Shown: positions 9,478 through 17,881 of the stretch, one piece after another | Layout of the letters: each line of letters starts with the position of its first letter | Position numbering within the stretch: position 1 is the stretch's first letter | Source of the DNA: Seminavis robusta | Taxonomy: Eukaryota > Bacillariophyta > Bacillariophyceae > Naviculales > Naviculaceae | Direction of reading: 5' to 3' | Length of the DNA: 27,692 nucleotides | Assembly (NCBI GenBank): GCA_903772945.1 | Contig: CAICTM010001522.1 | Location: forward strand, 1 to 27,692 | Notes under the pieces: model-generated | The model's database searches: none | The model's input: the letters and a program-made list of their open reading frames with translations, nothing else | What the model was told of the DNA's origin: nothing | Program-made: the position numbers and the translations under genes

Positions 9478-10006
9478 TGAGTAAACTTACTTAGCTCAGT
9501 CACTTTTTGCTAAAATCGTATGACAGTTTTATTATTCATAAACTATGTAGTGACTAAACATATAAACTTGGAAGCTTTTCAATAATACTCCCTATTAGTC
9601 TCATAGATACTCTAGTAGAACGATAAAATCAAGCGGGAACCTTCGAGTGGGGTTACGTACACATTCGTAAAACGCAAAAAAAAAGATGTTCTCATAGCTA
9701 GCGATAGCTTGATGAACACCAGGAAACAGGATCTGACAGTTAGTATGGTGAGATCGATGCTGTACCAAGCAACCCGCGATTGGAAATATCACCACTTGTT
9801 AGTCCATCACACCATAACCAAGGCACCCCCGTCAGATAATCGATGCGATCTTCTTCGTTGTTCCATGACACGAGAACCAACAGCAAGCCATCAACTAGCC
9901 TAAAATACTCCTTTGTCACGCCGAATCTCGCGCAGTCTTCGACGAGCCATGGTTCTACATAGACTAGGAATTGCAAACCGCACAATTCGTGACGAATATG
10001 ATGACC
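9478..10006. other. Unassigned DNA left of the palindrome
   Basis: Only short frames are present. The plus frame near 9948-10030 (MVLHRLGIANRTIRDEYDDQGTAIEDTLFG) runs into the palindrome arm and might be an upstream piece of the small gene at 10179. In the right arm the counterpart of this flank is removed by the LTR at 16746, so this stretch may show what the right arm originally continued into. Nothing else is recognised. Confidence 0.4.
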
Positions 10007-10178
10007 AAGGAACAGCCATTGAAGATACTCTTTTTGGGTACATCGCCTCCACTACGTATCAAACTACTTGTGGGGATATACCAGCAATCCTCAAGATACT
10101 GACGCCCAGGGCTACGATTTAAAAATAACAGCAAAAAACTCAACATCCGACAACAATAATAATAATTGATCATTCGGC

Positions 10179-10505
10179 ATGTCCTCTACTGATAGTGATG
10201 ATCCTTGGGCCGAATATCGCAATAAAAACAACATTGCGGATCAAGTGGTCTCGGCCATTTCCAAAGATGGCGGAATCAAGGTGACGGCCTGTACAATTCG
10301 CAATATGGTGAAATATTTGATGATTCAACACACCATGACCAACACTCCCATTCAAGCCATTGGACGGACCATGACCTGTGCCTTGTTAATGTCCAATGCA
10401 ATGCAAGACGAACAAACCTTGCAAATCACTCTGAATTGTAAGTACCGTGTATTGTTGTTATCATGGCATGGCATGGCATGGCAGAGAGGGATGTGTTCAC
10501 GCTAA
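10179..10505 (+). CDS. Small unknown protein, left-arm copy
   Basis: ATG at 10179 gives MSSTDSDDPWAEYRNKNNIADQ..., with ...KVTACTIRNMVKYLMIQHTM. No recognised domain. After NAMQDEQTLQITLN a GTAAGT follows at about 10439-10444, a good eukaryotic 5' splice site, so the downstream residues up to the stop may be intron translation and a further exon may once have existed. The same frame upstream carries LWGYTSNPQDTDAQGYDL and an Asn run, ended here by TGA where the right arm has CGA; the right-arm copy therefore reads through from further upstream. Function unknown. Confidence 0.4.
   Translation: MSSTDSDDPWAEYRNKNNIADQVVSAISKDGGIKVTACTIRNMVKYLMIQHTMTNTPIQAIGRTMTCALLMSNAMQDEQTLQITLNCKYRVLLLSWHGMAWQRGMCSR
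10462..10482. repeat. (CATGG)4 microsatellite
   Basis: CATGG is repeated four times; the right-arm counterpart (about 16277-16292) has three units. It is a slippage difference between the arms. Confidence 0.8.
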
Positions 10506-10510
10506 ACGAG

Positions 10511-10625
10511 AATGAATATTGAACGTGACTAATGTGCCGAGAACTTAGAATGAATATTGAACATGACTATTATGCCGAGAACTTAGAAATGAATATTGAA
10601 CGTGAATAGTATGCCGAGAACTTAG
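10511..10625. repeat. Three tandem 38-39-bp repeats (left arm)
   Basis: The unit AATGAATATTGAACGTGACT...GCCGAGAACTTAG occurs three times with a few substitutions. The right arm has the same three units at 16134-16248, so the array predates the palindrome. Confidence 0.9.
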
Positions 10626-10648
10626 AATAAAGAACTAGAATTTAGGAA

Positions 10649-10995
10649 TTAAGTATTAGTCAACTTGATTGCGGTTAAGATGTCGACTAATGGAGTCGTA
10701 TCGCCTGATGGGGATTGGATTGACTGAATTGCTTTCTTTAGATGGATGATTTGTTTTCGAAGTCTATCAAACGAGGATGGGTCACCAGATTCATAGAACT
10801 CTGAGTTTGTTTGGATCTCTGCAAAGGTGTAGATACTTTGTGATACGCTGAAGATGTATGGGCCAACTACTTCTCTTAGCTGGTCCACATAACAGCATTC
10901 AGATGTTAGGACAAGGCCTCGGAGGATTCGATTGCCTGTGTTGTCAGAGATGATGGTAAATGTTATGTGATTAGAGGGTTTTCTGATGGGAGGTT
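10649..10995 (-). CDS. Small unknown ORF, left-arm copy
   Basis: Minus-strand frame ending at 10649 with ...PSGDTTPLVDILTAIKLTNT. The open frame extends upstream of the first GTG codon (10888) through SDNTGNRILRGLVLTSECCY to about 10995, where the left arm has TAA. No ATG was found, so it is either an exon or a degraded gene. It is nearly identical to the right-arm copy (Thr/Met difference in AEIQ(T/M)NSEF). The frame is well kept in both copies, which hints at real coding sequence. No domain recognised. Confidence 0.4.
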
Positions 10996-11183
10996 GAGTA
11001 GCCAGTTAGAAGCGGTGAGGCAGTTAGATAAAGCCACACGCACAAATAGTAAGCTCTAGCTAAGAGCTAATGCCCAGTATATAGTGTCACTTCTTTCAAG
11101 ATACAACATACGCAGTGCTACTTCTTTCAAGATGCTCAGGATTTATTTTTCAACATCTCCACTGGCTTTGAGACTCGCTTGTA

Positions 11184-11652
11184 CACTCCAAACTCACATA
11201 TAAGAAGTCTCTAAATTCAGTGCAGCCCTGGGCCTTTCTTACCAAGCAGCACCACTTTGGCCCCTCAGATTGTTTCTAACAAAACAAGCCAATTTCAGCA
11301 TAGAAGACTTTCTTGCTATGCTTCTACATCAAGCAGGGTGGTACTTGAATACACCCAGTGCACCTGGCCCTTTTTGTCCAACTTGCTCAGGACTTGTAAA
11401 TTGGGTTGGATCAAATAGAGATGGAGATCACTGTCTCTGCCGTGAGGCAGAAAATTTTGCTGATTTAGGCCCAAGCTTGAAGAATTTTCATGGTGTCAGA
11501 CTAGAGTGGTATTTCTTATGCTTTGACGTCTCAATACTGGGAAGCTTTCTTACAAGTCAGTGATATTTCAGTATCAAGAATTTCTTAACATTTTCTAAAA
11601 TCTCAGGGCTCGCTTTCTTGTAGTGGAGTTTCTTATATTCGAGTTTGGAGTG
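11184..11652. mobile_element. 469-bp Tc1/mariner-like MITE (left arm only)
   Basis: The ends are CACTCCAAACTCACATATAAGAA and the inverse complement of CACTCCAAACTCGAATATAAGAA: terminal inverted repeats with two mismatches in 23 positions. It is flanked by TA on both sides (11182-11183 and 11653-11654), the target duplication typical of the IS630/Tc1/mariner group. The right arm lacks it and has TATGTA (minus-strand reading) at the same spot. It holds a 97-codon plus-strand frame (11270-11563) with PFCPTCSGLVNW...CLCRE, a few cysteines but no recognisable transposase; it may be captured or chance sequence. Confidence 0.8.
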
Positions 11653-11791
11653 TAACTTTCCCAGTGTCCGTCAGATTACACAGCTGGAGGTTCTAGATAA
11701 AAATTAAATGTAGAGGAATGGACATGAGCCAAGGTTTAGTCTAATAGCCCACTGCCGCTGTTGGAGTGCACCGTGATGGCCAACAAATTGA

Positions 11792-13229
11792 TTAATCAAA
11801 GCAGCCTAGAATATGCACTACTTGACCTGATGTGATCATCACTTCTGCATATCTTTTCTGCTTAGTCAGCTCCAAAAGCCGATCTTTCAACTTCCTTGCT
11901 GTTGATTTCCCTCCTCGTGGGTTGACTGCCTGGAGGAGCCCAGAAACTTCTTCAGATCCATCTTCCTTTGAAACAAGATGCTGCTTTGTTTTGAGAAGAT
12001 CCGTTTCAGTTTTGTGGTGTCCGTTTCTAGCTGACACACCAAAGAGCATGTTTTTTTGGCTGCTTTTGCAACGAACTGGTAGGACCATGCCATGGTGGGC
12101 TTTTTTGATGTTCCAGTTGGCGTGAACGGCAGTCAAATCAGCATCACTTTTGATTTTCGTGCCAGCGAATGCCTCCTTGGAACCGGCGACAATGCCATTA
12201 CAGAGACAGACTTCAAATTCCAGGAGTGTCTTCGCGGCATCCTCATTTTGTTGGGGGAGCAAGTCGGCCAAGCAAACATAGCTCGTTTTAGGGTCCATGT
12301 CCTTCATCCAACATTCCGCAAAGAAACGCGCGACAAGCGTGCTCGCAAACATCTTCTCCCATGGAGTTCCACTTGCAGTAGAAGAGGCACTGCCGGTTTG
12401 TGCATAGAGCGAACCCATAGTCGGTACAAGATCATCCAAGGAAAACTTGCAATTCTTCCTGACCCACTGTTGGAGTTCCTTAGCTATCGCCTTTTCAATC
12501 CAGAGAAGTCGAGGAATTGTATAGTGGGAGTTTTGCATGTCCCCCGCCAGGAAGGCAATAGAGTCCCAGCGGAGATCATCCCACGTCTTGTCCTCGCCAG
12601 GAATAGGTTTATGCCCAAGTTCCAAAGGAATAACACATACAGCAGAGATCACGATGGCCTTTGCCAGACACGAGGCACCCCCCAAAAATTTTGAGGCATC
12701 TGAGTATTGACTTTTGACAAGCTCCTCCCACATTTCGTTGTTCGTGCCGTTTAGGTAGTCCACATCAGTAGTAAAGGCAAGTGTAAGCATGCGAGGGATC
12801 CCTGCAGAAACTGCGTATGCAGTTCGAATTTTGCGCAGGTCCTCTTCGCTAAGAGGCGAAGAAGCGTCCTTTTTCTTGCAATTTAAATATAGCTGTCTCG
12901 CCGCATTCTCCGACAATGTAGTTAGGGGCTGCAAGTCGGCGTGGTTCGTCCAGGTTTGAACAGTACTCGGGCGCGGCAAGTCCCTTCGTGCACCAGTTCC
13001 GAAAACAACCATGACATGGTGCACCGGAATAGACTTCATGAGCCACTCTAAAATAAGGCATTTCTCACCGCTGTTGGTATGGCTTCGCGGAGCGTCTGGC
13101 GACTTACCCATGGCATGACCAAGGACGGTTATAGGTGGAGTAGGTGGAACTCCCGTGGAAACCTCAACGCTTTGGTCTTTTACAGGAGATTTCGCCTTTT
13201 CGTTGGGCACGGCGAGGATTTCTGCAGTA
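11792..13229 (-). CDS. P-loop NTPase + nuclease-like protein (Crinkler/RHS-like), left-arm copy, 5'-truncated
   Basis: An open minus-strand frame of more than 470 codons with no internal stop, ending ...GQVVHILGCFD at 11792. It has no true ATG at its 5' end: the frame enters from the palindrome junction. Just inside the junction is TAEILAVPNEKAK, the end of a Walker-B-like strand that is complete (PIIFIDTAEIL) only in the right-arm copy. Then come HHVMVVFGTGARRD (sensor-like), LTTLSENAARQLYL, and VSAGIPRMLTLAF (Gly-x-Pro-Arg as in RHS/Crinkler ATPases). The C-terminal 150 residues include HHGMVLPVRCKSSQ, compatible with a restriction-endonuclease-like fold. The family call is inference; the frame itself is certain. 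Walker A is missing, so this copy cannot be a working NTPase. Confidence 0.55.
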
Positions 13230-15067
13230 AAACGTCACTTCTACGACGAATTGCAACTCAAGCTGAAGAACTAGAAACCAAACGAGACTGTGCTCGTCTC
13301 ATGGTCTTTGACGCTGCGGATCTTGCCGAGATCCGCGAAGATTTGTCAAGTGGGGCTGTGATCAAACGCGTTGTTCCCGCACTGGTAGCTCTTCATTTGT
13401 GCAAAGTCTTTGGCAATACAAAAGTAAACAATGTTGAGTTTTCTTCTCAAGCGACTTTTACGGATCTTTGGCAGCTTGACCAGACGTTGCCCCCATCCTT
13501 GCTGGCCAAGCTGGAAGAATTGCGCGATGCAGCTCAGGCCTATGATTGGTGGAAAGAGTGCACAACCCAATTCAACATTAATACTGCCAGTGGGGATGAC
13601 AATGACCAAAACCCATTATCTTTATCGATACTGCAGAAATCCTCGCCGTGCCCAACGAAAAGGCGAAATCTCCTGTAAAAGACCAAAGCGTTGAGGTTTC
13701 CACGGGAGTTCCACCTACTCCACCTATAACCGTCCTTGGTCATGCCATGGGTAAGTCGCCAGACGCTCCGCGAAGCCATACCAACAGCGGTGAGAAATGC
13801 CTTATTTTAGAGTGGCTCATGAAGTCTATTCCGGTGCACCATGTCATGGTTGTTTTCGGAACTGGTGCACGAAGGGACTTGCCGCGCCCGAGTACTGTTC
13901 AAACCTGGACGAACCACGCCGACTTGCAGCCCCTAACTACATTGTCGGAGAATGCGGCGAGACAGCTATATTTAAATTGCAAGAAAAAGGACGCTTCTTC
14001 GCCTCTTAGCGAAGAGGACCTGCGCAAAATTCGAACTGCATACGCAGTTTCTGCAGGGATCCCTCGCATGCTTACACTTGCCTTTACTACTGATGTGGAC
14101 TACCTAAACGGCACGAACAACGAAATGTGGGAGGAGCTTGTCAAAAGTCAATACTCAGATGCCTCAAAATTTTTGGGGGGTGCCTCGTGTCTGGCAAAGG
14201 CCATCGTGATCTCTGCTGTATGTGTTATTCCTTTGGAACTTGGGCATAAACCTATTCCTGGCGAGGACAAGACGTGGGATGATCTCCGCTGGGACTCTAT
14301 TGCCTTCCTGAGCGGGGGACATGCAAAACTCCCACTATACAATTCCTCGACTTCTCTGGATTGAAAAGGCGATAGCTAAGGAACTCCAACAGTGGGTCAG
14401 GAAGAATTGCAAGTTTTCCTTGGATGATCTTGTACCGACTATGGGTTCGCTCTATGCACAAACCGGCAGTGCCTCTTCTACTGCAAGTGGAACTCCATGG
14501 GAGAAGATGTTTGCGAGCACGCTTGTCGCGCGTTTCTTTGCGGAATGTTGGATGAAGGACATGGACCCTAAAACGAGCTATGTTTGCTTGGCCGACTTGC
14601 TCCCCCAACAAAATGAGGATGCCGCGAAGACACTCCTGGAATTTGAAGTCTGTCTCTGTAATGGCATTGTCGCCGGTTCCAAGGAGGCATTCGCTGGCAC
14701 GAAAATCAAAAGTGATGCTGATTTGACTGCCGTTCACGCCAACTGGAACATCAAAAAAGCCCACCATGGCATGGTCCTACCAGTTCGTTGCAAAAGCAGC
14801 CAAAAAAACATGCTCTTTGGTGTGTCAGCTAGAAACGGACACCACAAAACTGAAACGGATCTTCTCAAAACAAAGCAGCATCTTGTTTCAAAGGAAGATG
14901 GATCTGAAGAAGTTTCTGGGCTCCTCCAGGCAGTCAACCCACGAGGAGGGAAATCAACAGCAAGGAAGTTGAAAGATCGGCTTTTGGAGCTGACTAAGCA
15001 GAAAAGATATGCAGAAGTGATGATCACATCAGGTCAAGTAGTGCATATTCTAGGCTGCTTTGATTAA
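13229..15067 (+). pseudogene. P-loop NTPase + nuclease-like protein (Crinkler/RHS-like), right-arm copy, frameshifted
   Basis: Starts at the junction with KTSLLRRI, which looks like the last residues of a Walker A motif (GxxxxGKT/S); the glycines are lost beyond the junction. About 125 codons later comes PIIFIDTAEIL (Walker-B-like, about 13612-13644), reached only after a 1-nt frame change around 13603-13612. Then, as in the left copy, VMVVFGTGAR, SAGIPRM and the C-terminal nuclease-like region. A second lesion is an extra A at 14311 (CCTGAGCGGGGG versus CCTGGCGGGGG on the left), which ends the frame early; the rest continues from 14321 to the stop at 15067. This arrangement (P-loop, Walker B, GTG sensor, G-x-PR, then nuclease) is what I know from Crinkler-RHS-type proteins. 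The order of motifs is seen; family membership is inferred. Confidence 0.5.
13230..13628. other. Palindrome spacer carrying NTPase N-terminal part
   Basis: Single-copy 399 bp between the arms. It is coding on the plus strand for the right-arm gene (TSLLRRIATQAEELETKRD ... DLWQLDQTLPPSLLAKLEEL). The 8-bp CTGCAGTA / TACTGCAG at its two borders is the only sequence similarity between the two junction flanks, so the inverted duplication probably formed at this microhomology. Confidence 0.85.
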
Positions 15068-15205
15068 TCAATTTGTTGGCCATCACGGTGCAACTCCAAC
15101 AGCGGCAGTGGGCTATTAGACTAAACCTTGGCTCATGTCCATTCCTCTACATTTAATTTTTATCTAGAACCTCCAGCTGTGTAATCTGACGGGCACTGGG
15201 AAAGT

Positions 15206-15211
15206 TACATA
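15206..15211. other. Putative MITE excision footprint TACATA
   Basis: The left arm reads CTTG-TA-[MITE CACTCC...GGAGTG]-TA-ACTTTC. The right arm, read in the same direction, is CTTG-TATGTA-ACTTTC. Two TA copies separated by TG (the last two bases of the element) is the known footprint type left by Tc1-like excision, not an empty site, which would have one TA. Confidence 0.65.
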
Positions 15212-15240
15212 CAAGCGAGTCTCAAAGCCCCAGTGGAGAT

Positions 15241-15588
15241 GGGGATGAGCGCAAACTTGCCCATGGCTCTGTGTTGAATTTGTTAGAGCGTTTTTTTTAA
15301 AATTGTGTTCTCTAAGCCAATCTTTTAACTTTGGCTGTTTTTCTCTATTGGATTTGATTGGATTGCATTGGATTAGATTGGATTGCATTTAATTGAATTA
15401 CAGTTTACTATATAAATAACAGTACTATTTGGAATCCAATTCAATCCAATTCAATGCAATGCAATCCAATCCAATGCAATCCAATTAAATTTATCTTCTG
15501 GTAAAAATACGAATTTCGTCTTTTTAACTGATTTTGGCGAGTCTCACTCCATTACAATACAGGGCTATTGCAAGATTTGCCCATCCCC
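15241..15588. mobile_element. 348-bp MITE-like insertion (right arm only)
   Basis: The left arm is uninterrupted here (CAACATCTCCACTGG). In the right arm GGAG-AT is followed by GGGGATGAGCGCAAACTTGC... and ends ...GCAAGATTTGCCCATCCCC before AT-GTTGAAAA, so ends are imperfect inverted repeats and AT is duplicated (15239-15240, 15589-15590). Internally it has ATTGGATTGCATT-type repeats at 15347-15400 facing their complement AATCCAATTCAATCC-type repeats at 15430-15490, so it can fold into a long hairpin. No coding sequence. Superfamily not assigned. Confidence 0.75.
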
Positions 15589-15608
15589 ATGTTGAAAAAT
15601 AAATCCTG

Positions 15609-15670
15609 AGCACTGCGTATGTTGTATCTTGAAAGAAGTAGCACTGCGTATGTTGTATCTTGAAAGAAGT
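15609..15670. repeat. 31-bp tandem duplication
   Basis: AGCACTGCGTATGTTGTATC...AAAGAAGT occurs twice exactly. In the left arm (about 11090-11132) only one full unit and a part remain. It shows deletion or gain after the arms formed. Confidence 0.85.
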
Positions 15671-15735
15671 GACACTATATACTGGGCATTAGCTCTTAGC
15701 TAGAGCTTACTATTTGTGCGTGTGGCTTTATCTAA

Positions 15736-16110
15736 CCGCCTCACCGCTTCTCACTGGCTACTCAACCTCCCATCAGGAAACCCTCTAATCACATAACATT
15801 TACCATCATCTCTGACAACACAGGCAATCGAATCCTCCGAGGCCTTGTCCTAACATCTGAATGCTGTTATGTGGACCAGCTAAGAGAAGTAGTTGGCCCA
15901 TACATCTTCAGCGTATCACAAAGTATCTACACCTTTGCAGAGATCCAAATGAACTCAGAGTTCTATGAATCTGGTGACCCATCCTCGTTTGATAGACTTC
16001 GAAAACAAATCATCCATCTAAAGAAAGCAATTCAGTCAATCCAATCCCCATCAGGCGATACGACTCCATTAGTCGACATCTTAACCGCAATCAAGTTGAC
16101 TAATACTTAA
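15736..16110 (+). CDS. Small unknown ORF, right-arm copy
   Basis: Open frame of 124 codons after TAA at 15733, no ATG: ...PSNHITFTIISDNTGNR, then CCYVDQLREVVGPYIFSVSQ, ending KLTNT. GTG at 15871 is the first alternative start. The AG at about 15776 (CATCAG) could be a splice acceptor if this is an exon. It lies convergent to the small ORF at 16312-16680 and downstream of the NTPase-like gene, with the 38-bp repeats just after its stop. The two arm copies differ by few residues. Function unknown. Confidence 0.4.
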   Translation, partial: PPHRFSLATQPPIRKPSNHITFTIISDNTGNRILRGLVLTSECCYVDQLREVVGPYIFSVSQSIYTFAEIQMNSEFYESGDPSSFDRLRKQIIHLKKAIQSIQSPSGDTTPLVDILTAIKLTNT

Positions 16111-16133
16111 TTCCTAAACTCTAGTTCTTTATT

Positions 16134-16248
16134 CTAAGTTCTCGGCATACTATTCACGTTCAATATTCATTCTAAGTTCTCGGCATAATAGCCACATTCA
16201 ATATTCATTCTAAGTTCTCGGCACATTAGTCACGTTCAATATTCATTC
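16134..16248. repeat. Three tandem 38-39-bp repeats (right arm)
   Basis: Inverse complement of 10511-10625: three units containing CTAAGTTCTCGGCA...TTCAATATTCATT. They lie between the two small ORFs and could influence their convergent 3' ends, but no function is evident. Confidence 0.9.
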
Positions 16249-16311
16249 TCGTTTAGCATGAGCACATCCCTCTCTGCCATGCCATGCCATGATAACAACA
16301 ATACACGGTAG

Positions 16312-16680
16312 TTACAATTCAGAGTGATTTGCAAGGTTTGTTCGTCTTGCATTCCATTGGACATTAACAAGGCACAGGTCATGGTCCGTCCGTCCAATGG
16401 CTTGAATGGTCATGGTGTGTTGAATCATCAAATCGTTCACCATATTGCGAATTGTACAGGCCGTCACCTTGATTCTGCCATCTTTGGAAATGGCTGAGAC
16501 CACTTGATCCGCAATGTTGTTTTTATTGCAATATCCGGCCCAAGGATCATCACTATCAGTAGAGGACATGCCAAATGATCGATTATTATTGTTGTTGTCG
16601 GATGTTGAGTTTTTTGTTGTTATTTGTAAATCGTAGCCCTGGGCGTCGGTATCTTGGGGATTGCTGGTATATCCCCACAA
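16312..16680 (-). CDS. Small unknown protein, right-arm copy
   Basis: Minus-strand frame reading ...GYTSNPQDTDAQGYDLQI, an Asn run, then MSSTDSDDPWAGYCNKNNIADQ... The ATG is near 16569; the frame is open upstream to 16680, unlike the left copy, which has a TGA at the Asn run. After TMTIQAIGRT the frame departs from the left copy because of a 9-bp deletion and a 4-bp GGAC duplication in this arm. The splice-donor-like GTAAGT of the left arm is GTAACT here. Domain and function not recognised. Confidence 0.35.
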   Translation of the reverse strand: MWGYTSNPQDTDAQGYDLQITTKNSTSDNNNNNRSFGMSSTDSDDPWAGYCNKNNIADQVVSAISKDGRIKVTACTIRNMVNDLMIQHTMTIQAIGRTDHDLCLVNVQWNARRTNLANHSEL

Positions 16681-16745
16681 GTAGTTTCATACGTAGTGGA
16701 GGCGATGCGCCCAAAAAGAGTATCTTCAATGCATGGTTGTTCCTT

Positions 16746-17167
16746 TGCACTACGCTAAAAGCTAGTGTAAAGATCTTTCGAGTGTTTTGAGTTTGAGAGA
16801 ATGAAAGTTATGAGAGAGATTAGAAAGCTACGAAAACTAATCCATGAGAGAGATCGTTGTGAAGCTCATTGAAGTTGGTCTCCCGCGGGAGGCCTCGAAG
16901 TGTGATATCGTAGGTTATGGTAATAACTCTACGTACTCCACGGTCCATTTCCGGAACACGTGGAAACTTCAGCTAGTTGCTGTCTAGTAGCGTGGAAGCT
17001 TTCCACGCCGGCTAAATATCTAGAGCGATGTTCCATCGACAACCTCGTATGACTAGCAGTCATGAGAACCCTGTCTCAATGACTATTCGCGAAGGACTAC
17101 GTCATGAGTCGAACTCAAACCCTATCTAGGATCGAGTCACGAATAAGGCTAAGAGCCGTGTATTGCA
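16746..17167 (-). repeat. Gypsy LTR, subfamily A
   Basis: Minus-strand LTR, start TGCAATACACGGCTCTTAG (17167) and end TTTTAGCGTAGTGCA (16746). It carries the subfamily-A signature and is much closer to LTR 6264-6685 than to the neighbouring LTRs. It has cut into the right palindrome arm; the adjoining four bases are AAGG (minus reading) and no second AAGG copy next to another LTR of this window was found. Confidence 0.85.
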
Positions 17168-17881
17168 TTCGCCCCTGACAAGGGTCACAGAAGGCACGAC
17201 ATCAGTCGGACAAGGAGAACATATGATTTAAAGTGCGGGGCACTCTCCGGAGATTAGGTGTAGACATGTGCGTCGCACGATGGCAATCCTACAAGGGGAT
17301 CAGGCCTTGTATGGGTGTAAATACCTTATGTTCCAAGTCTGGTAGACTGTGCCGCCATTAGCGGTAGCATGTCGGAGCCGTACAGTGCCATTGTCATTGA
17401 CTCGGTCTATGTTGTAAGGATCTTTGTACTTTGGCTGACCGTACTTGTGGTGCTAATACTGTTGAATCATCACAGTATCGTTGACATTGTATTGATGAGG
17501 GACACGCGTCGCGTTTTCCCTATCATTGTTTTTCTGGATAAGTCGTTGGCGACGTTCCTTGATGTATTTCCAGTTTGCTTCGAAACGGACGTTGTGAATC
17601 GCATCACGCTTGAACACGAGCTGTGCAGGCGTTGCACGCAAGGTGGTATGAATCGTGGCATTCATTGCGAACTGAACCGCCGTGAGGACTCCATCCCAGG
17701 ATCCATTCATGAGGTCGTCTTGACACTTGATCTTCTGAACAGCTATTAAGTTATGAATGGTTTGATGAGCACGCTCGACCATCGAGTTGGCTTGAGGGTT
17801 ACGTGTGGTAATGAACTTGCGACGAAGTCCATATTCATCCTGGAGAGTTTTCTCGACTTCTGCGCGGAACTCTGGAATCGC
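17168..17881 (-). pseudogene. Gypsy integrase C-terminal part and 3' end (element D fragment)
   Basis: Minus strand: PEFRAEVEKTLQDEYGLRRK at about 17870-17815, then ITTRNPQANSMVERAHQTI (integrase core end with the catalytic Glu region), an open 110-codon stretch to about 17453 with NGSWDGVLTAVQFAMNATIH and HQYNVNDTV, then the GPY-type tail, non-coding 3' end and polypurine tract next to LTR 16746-17167. It is the best-preserved integrase tail in the window. It begins abruptly at about 17881, fused without any LTR to the copia-like gag of element E. Confidence 0.8.

Larger units (their letters stand above)
10007..13229. repeat. Left arm of large imperfect palindrome
   Basis: Reads as the reverse complement of 13629-16745 almost throughout. 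Outer end: AAGGAACAGCCATTGAAG (10007) against AAGGAACAACCATGCATTGAAG ending the right arm. Inner end: CTGCAGTA at 13222-13229 against TACTGCAG at 13629-13636. Differences: a 469-bp MITE-like insertion only in this arm (11184-11652), a 348-bp insertion only in the right arm, a missing copy of a 31-bp repeat, and scattered substitutions and 1-9-nt indels. Genes within are therefore present twice in opposite orientation. Confidence 0.95.
13629..16745. repeat. Right arm of large imperfect palindrome
   Basis: Inverse complement of 10007-13229. Arm-specific features: extra A at 14311, TACATA footprint at 15206-15211 where the left arm has the MITE, a 348-bp insertion at 15241-15588, a duplicated 31-bp unit at 15609-15670, and a CATGG unit fewer. 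Its outer end is cut exactly at CCTT|TGCA by LTR 16746-17167. Confidence 0.95.

Noticed and set aside
12092..12694. 200-codon plus-strand frame in the left arm (and its mirror at 14297-14767)
   Set aside because: Exact antisense shadow of the long NTPase-like gene; the sense frame is longer and conserved across both arms.
13079..13229. Apparent start MASRSVWRLTHGM for the spacer-coded protein
   Set aside because: This part is antisense sequence of the left-arm gene, and the same peptide appears in mirror image at 13779. It is joined to the true frame only by the palindrome junction.
13079..13678. Palindrome as a chimeric read or missed-adapter artefact
   Set aside because: The arms differ by a MITE, a second insertion, tandem-repeat number, a 4-bp duplication and substitutions; an artefact would give identical arms.
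10007..16745. The whole palindrome as one giant transposon with long terminal inverted repeats
   Set aside because: Its outer right end is set by an LTR insertion, the left end shows no target duplication, and the spacer is the middle of a gene. It fits an inverted duplication better.
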